Below, piece by piece: positions 26,546-28,521 of a DNA stretch of 28,521 nucleotides. Under the pieces are notes generated by a model that saw only the letters and a list, made by a program, of their open reading frames with translations, was not told the origin of the DNA and made no database searches. The first letter of the stretch is position 1; each line of letters begins with the position of its first letter. This DNA is from Thermohalobaculum sp038528605. GTDB taxonomy: Bacteria; Pseudomonadota; Alphaproteobacteria; Rhodobacterales; Rhodobacteraceae. The stretch spans positions 1-28,521 of the forward strand of contig JBCBEP010000038.1 of NCBI GenBank assembly GCA_038528605.1. Reading direction: 5' to 3'. Made by a program: the position numbers and the translations under genes.

Positions 26546-27568
26546 GTGAAGCTGCAGGGCAGGGCGGCTGAACGCTATTGTTCGGCGCCCGATGGCTCCC
26601 ATGCGGGGCTTCTGCTCCACGGGCCGGACGCTGCGCTGGTCGCTGAACGGCGGCAGGTGCTGGTGGCGGCGCTTTCGGGCGGGGACGCGATGCGGGTGAG
26701 CCGGCTGGAGGCGGGCGAGCTGCGCAAGGACCCGGCTCTTTTGTACGACGCATTGCGGGCGCGCGGGTTCTTTGCGGACCGGCCCATCGTGCTGGTCGAC
26801 CCTGCGGGCGATGGCACGGCGGGAGCGGCTGAAGCGGCGCTGGCGGATCTGGGGCCGGAGGACGGGATCCTGGTGATGGCCGCGGGCCTGCTGCCGGCCC
26901 GCTCCTCCCTCCGCAAGCTTTTCGAAGGCGCGCGGCATCTTGCGGCCCTGGGCCTCTATCCGGAAGCGCCGGACATCGAGAGCCTGCGCACGCAACTGGC
27001 AGGTGCCGGACTGCCCGCTGGAGTGTCGGACGATGCGGCGAACCTGCTCGAGGCCTATGCGGCGGAGGCGGACCGCGGCAGCCTTACGCGCACGATCGAG
27101 CGCATCGCGCTTTACGGCGCGACGGCGGCGGCGCCGCTTTCCGCCAGCGAGGTTGCAGCACTTCTTCCCGCGACGGCGGAGGCTGAGACCGAGCGGCTGA
27201 TCGGCGCCGTCGTCTCCGGGCAGGCGCGGGAGGCGACGGCGAGGCTGCGGCGGCTTCTGGCCGGCGGGATGGCGCCCGTGACCGTGCTGATCCAGACCAG
27301 CCAGCATTTCCGGCAGCTTTTCAGCGCCTCGGTGGCGGGGGACCCGAACGCCGCGCTCGACCGCTTGAGGCCCCGCCCCTTCGGCCCGCGCCGCGACGCG
27401 ATGCTTGCCGCGCTGCGCCGCTGGGATACGGGACGGCTGGAGGCTGCGCTGACGCTGCTGCACGACACGGACCTGGTGCTCCGCTCCGCCGGGCAGCGGC
27501 CGGATGGGGCGATCCTGGAACGCGCGGTCATCCGGCTCTCGATCATGGCGGGGCGGGGACGGCGCTAG
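26546..27568 (+). CDS. holA: DNA polymerase III subunit delta
   Basis: The GTG at 26546 follows GAGGTGAG. The 340-aa protein fits HolA: the N-terminal domain contains LLLHGPDAALVAERR and ends its ATPase-like fold around 160, and the C-terminal half has the helical clamp-loader collar with QTSQHFRQLF. Delta opens the sliding clamp during loading in the replisome. It lies 9 bases after lptE and ends 26 bases before the convergent parB. Its TAG stop is inside GGCGCTAGCG. Confidence 0.93.
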   Translation: MKLQGRAAERYCSAPDGSHAGLLLHGPDAALVAERRQVLVAALSGGDAMRVSRLEAGELRKDPALLYDALRARGFFADRPIVLVDPAGDGTAGAAEAALADLGPEDGILVMAAGLLPARSSLRKLFEGARHLAALGLYPEAPDIESLRTQLAGAGLPAGVSDDAANLLEAYAAEADRGSLTRTIERIALYGATAAAPLSASEVAALLPATAEAETERLIGAVVSGQAREATARLRRLLAGGMAPVTVLIQTSQHFRQLFSASVAGDPNAALDRLRPRPFGPRRDAMLAALRRWDTGRLEAALTLLHDTDLVLRSAGQRPDGAILERAVIRLSIMAGRGRR

Positions 27569-27594
27569 CGCTGCAGGACCGTGAGGGGCGGGCG

Positions 27595-28518
27595 CTAGCG
27601 GGTGAGCTTCTCGCAAAGCCGGTCGAGGTCGTCGTAGTTCTGGTAACGGATCCGGAGCTCGCCCGTTCCGTCCGGGTGGGTGACAAGCTTGGCGCGCATG
27701 CCGATGGCGGCGGAGAGGTCGCCTTCAAGGAGGCGGGTATCGGTGTCCTTCGCCGGGGATGTCGAGGCTGATGCGGCGGCGCCCGGCGCCTCGACGCGGG
27801 CAGAGGCTTTCACGAGCGTCTCGGTCTGCCGCACATTGAGGCCTTGGGCGAGAACACGCTGCACGAGGCTTGCAGGATCTGGCGCGCTGAGGAGTGCCCT
27901 CGCGTGGCCGGCGCTGAGCGTACCGTCGCGCAGGTGGTGCTTCACCGCGTCCGGCAGCCCATTCAGCCGCATGGTGTTCGCGAGGTGGCTGCGGCTCTTG
28001 CCGATGACGCGGGAGAGGGCTTCCTGGGTGTAGCCGAAGCGCTCGACGAGCTGGGCATAGCCCTCCGCTTCCTCGAGCGGGTTCAGGTCCTGGCGCTGCA
28101 CGTTCTCGACGATGGCGATCTCGAGGACGGCCTGGTCGTCGAGCTCCCGCACTGTGACGGGCAGCGCGTGGAGGCCGGCGCGTTGGGCTGCCCGCCAGCG
28201 CCGCTCCCCCGCAACTATTTGATATTCCTTGGTTTTCTCAGGGTGTGCTCGGACGACGAGGGGCTGGATGACGCCACGCTCCCCGATGGAGAGCGCAAGC
28301 TCAGCCAGCTCCGCCTCGGAGAATTGGCGGCGTGGCTGTTCGGGGTTGGGGTGGATGAGCTCGATTGGCACCGAGGTGGGGTTTGCAGGCGATGGCCCGC
28401 CCGTGGAGCCCGGCTGTACCGATGAGTCCTCCGCTGCCCGGGAGGGCGTTGCGTCCACATCGCCGAGCAGCGCGGACAGGCCCCGGCCGAGGCCCTTGCG
28501 TTCCGGCTTGCGGGTCAC
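27595..28518 (-). CDS. parB: Chromosome-partitioning protein ParB
   Basis: The 307-aa protein has the ParA-contacting N-terminus KGLGRGLSALLG (8-19), the ParB/Srx CTP-binding domain with IHPNPEQPRRQF and GERRWRA (104-110), ENVQRQDLNPLEEAEGY, the helix-turn-helix TQEALSRVIGKSRSHLANTM (164-183), and a C-terminal dimer domain ending CEKLTR. It spreads around parS sites as a CTP-dependent clamp for chromosome segregation. The reported start is the GTG at 28516-28518 at the window edge; an upstream start cannot be excluded. In relatives parA lies just upstream of parB, off this window. No parS-like 16-mer was noticed. Confidence 0.97.
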   Translation of the reverse strand: MTRKPERKGLGRGLSALLGDVDATPSRAAEDSSVQPGSTGGPSPANPTSVPIELIHPNPEQPRRQFSEAELAELALSIGERGVIQPLVVRAHPEKTKEYQIVAGERRWRAAQRAGLHALPVTVRELDDQAVLEIAIVENVQRQDLNPLEEAEGYAQLVERFGYTQEALSRVIGKSRSHLANTMRLNGLPDAVKHHLRDGTLSAGHARALLSAPDPASLVQRVLAQGLNVRQTETLVKASARVEAPGAAASASTSPAKDTDTRLLEGDLSAAIGMRAKLVTHPDGTGELRIRYQNYDDLDRLCEKLTR

Positions 28519-28521
28519 GGC

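Overview
The window is GC-rich DNA from an alphaproteobacterium, most likely a member of the Rhodobacterales (Roseobacter/Paracoccus relatives). This rests on the gene content: a TIGR02300 'FYDLN-acid' protein beside tRNA-Ala, a DUF3576 lipoprotein next to leuS, the order leuS-lptE-holA followed by a convergent parB, a Porin_4-type porin, an intracellular PHB depolymerase, and a GTTC-N7-GTTC LexA box of alphaproteobacterial type. No exact species can be named from sequence alone.

Region 1 (1 to about 8665) is the end of an integrated mobile element. Its first 1.3 kb are decayed and partly AT-rich, with coding-like fragments but no intact gene I can name. Then comes a tight co-directional block: a 4-TM coiled-coil membrane protein (1305-2642), an exported vWA-like protein (2629-3531), an SMR/DMT-like 4-TM protein (3602-3946), a 2-TM protein (3958-4239), a VirD4/TraG-like ATPase without its own membrane anchor and with altered Walker motifs (4265-5878), and two small soluble proteins (5892-6245, 6286-6603). 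No relaxase, VirB4 or pilus gene is seen. A second unit, with a LexA-type box in its promoter, encodes a 125-aa protein translationally coupled to a large serine recombinase (7092 onward). The recombinase frame runs without a stop through a tRNA-Ala(GGC) gene on the other strand and into host sequence, which marks the integration junction. The block at 1305-6603 is the best candidate for an undescribed system.

Region 2 (about 8666-28521) is ordinary chromosome: tRNA-Ala and the TIGR02300 protein (minus); phaZ and a YgjP-like metallopeptidase (plus); a class A penicillin-binding protein (minus); glnK-amtB (plus) behind a sigma-54-like element and ending in a strong terminator; a DEAD-box helicase (minus) divergent from siroheme synthase cysG (plus); an operon of two sulfotransferases and the PLP-homeostasis protein YggS (minus); a porin with its own terminator (minus) divergent from the DUF3576 lipoprotein, leuS, lptE and holA (plus); and parB (minus), whose GTG start lies at the right edge.

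The chromosomal genes cover nitrogen sensing and ammonium uptake, carbon storage breakdown, cell envelope (PBP1A, LptE, porin), siroheme and sulfur transfer, translation (LeuS), replication (HolA) and segregation (ParB). ParB and holA suggest that the right end lies towards the replication origin, which is inference from usual synteny.
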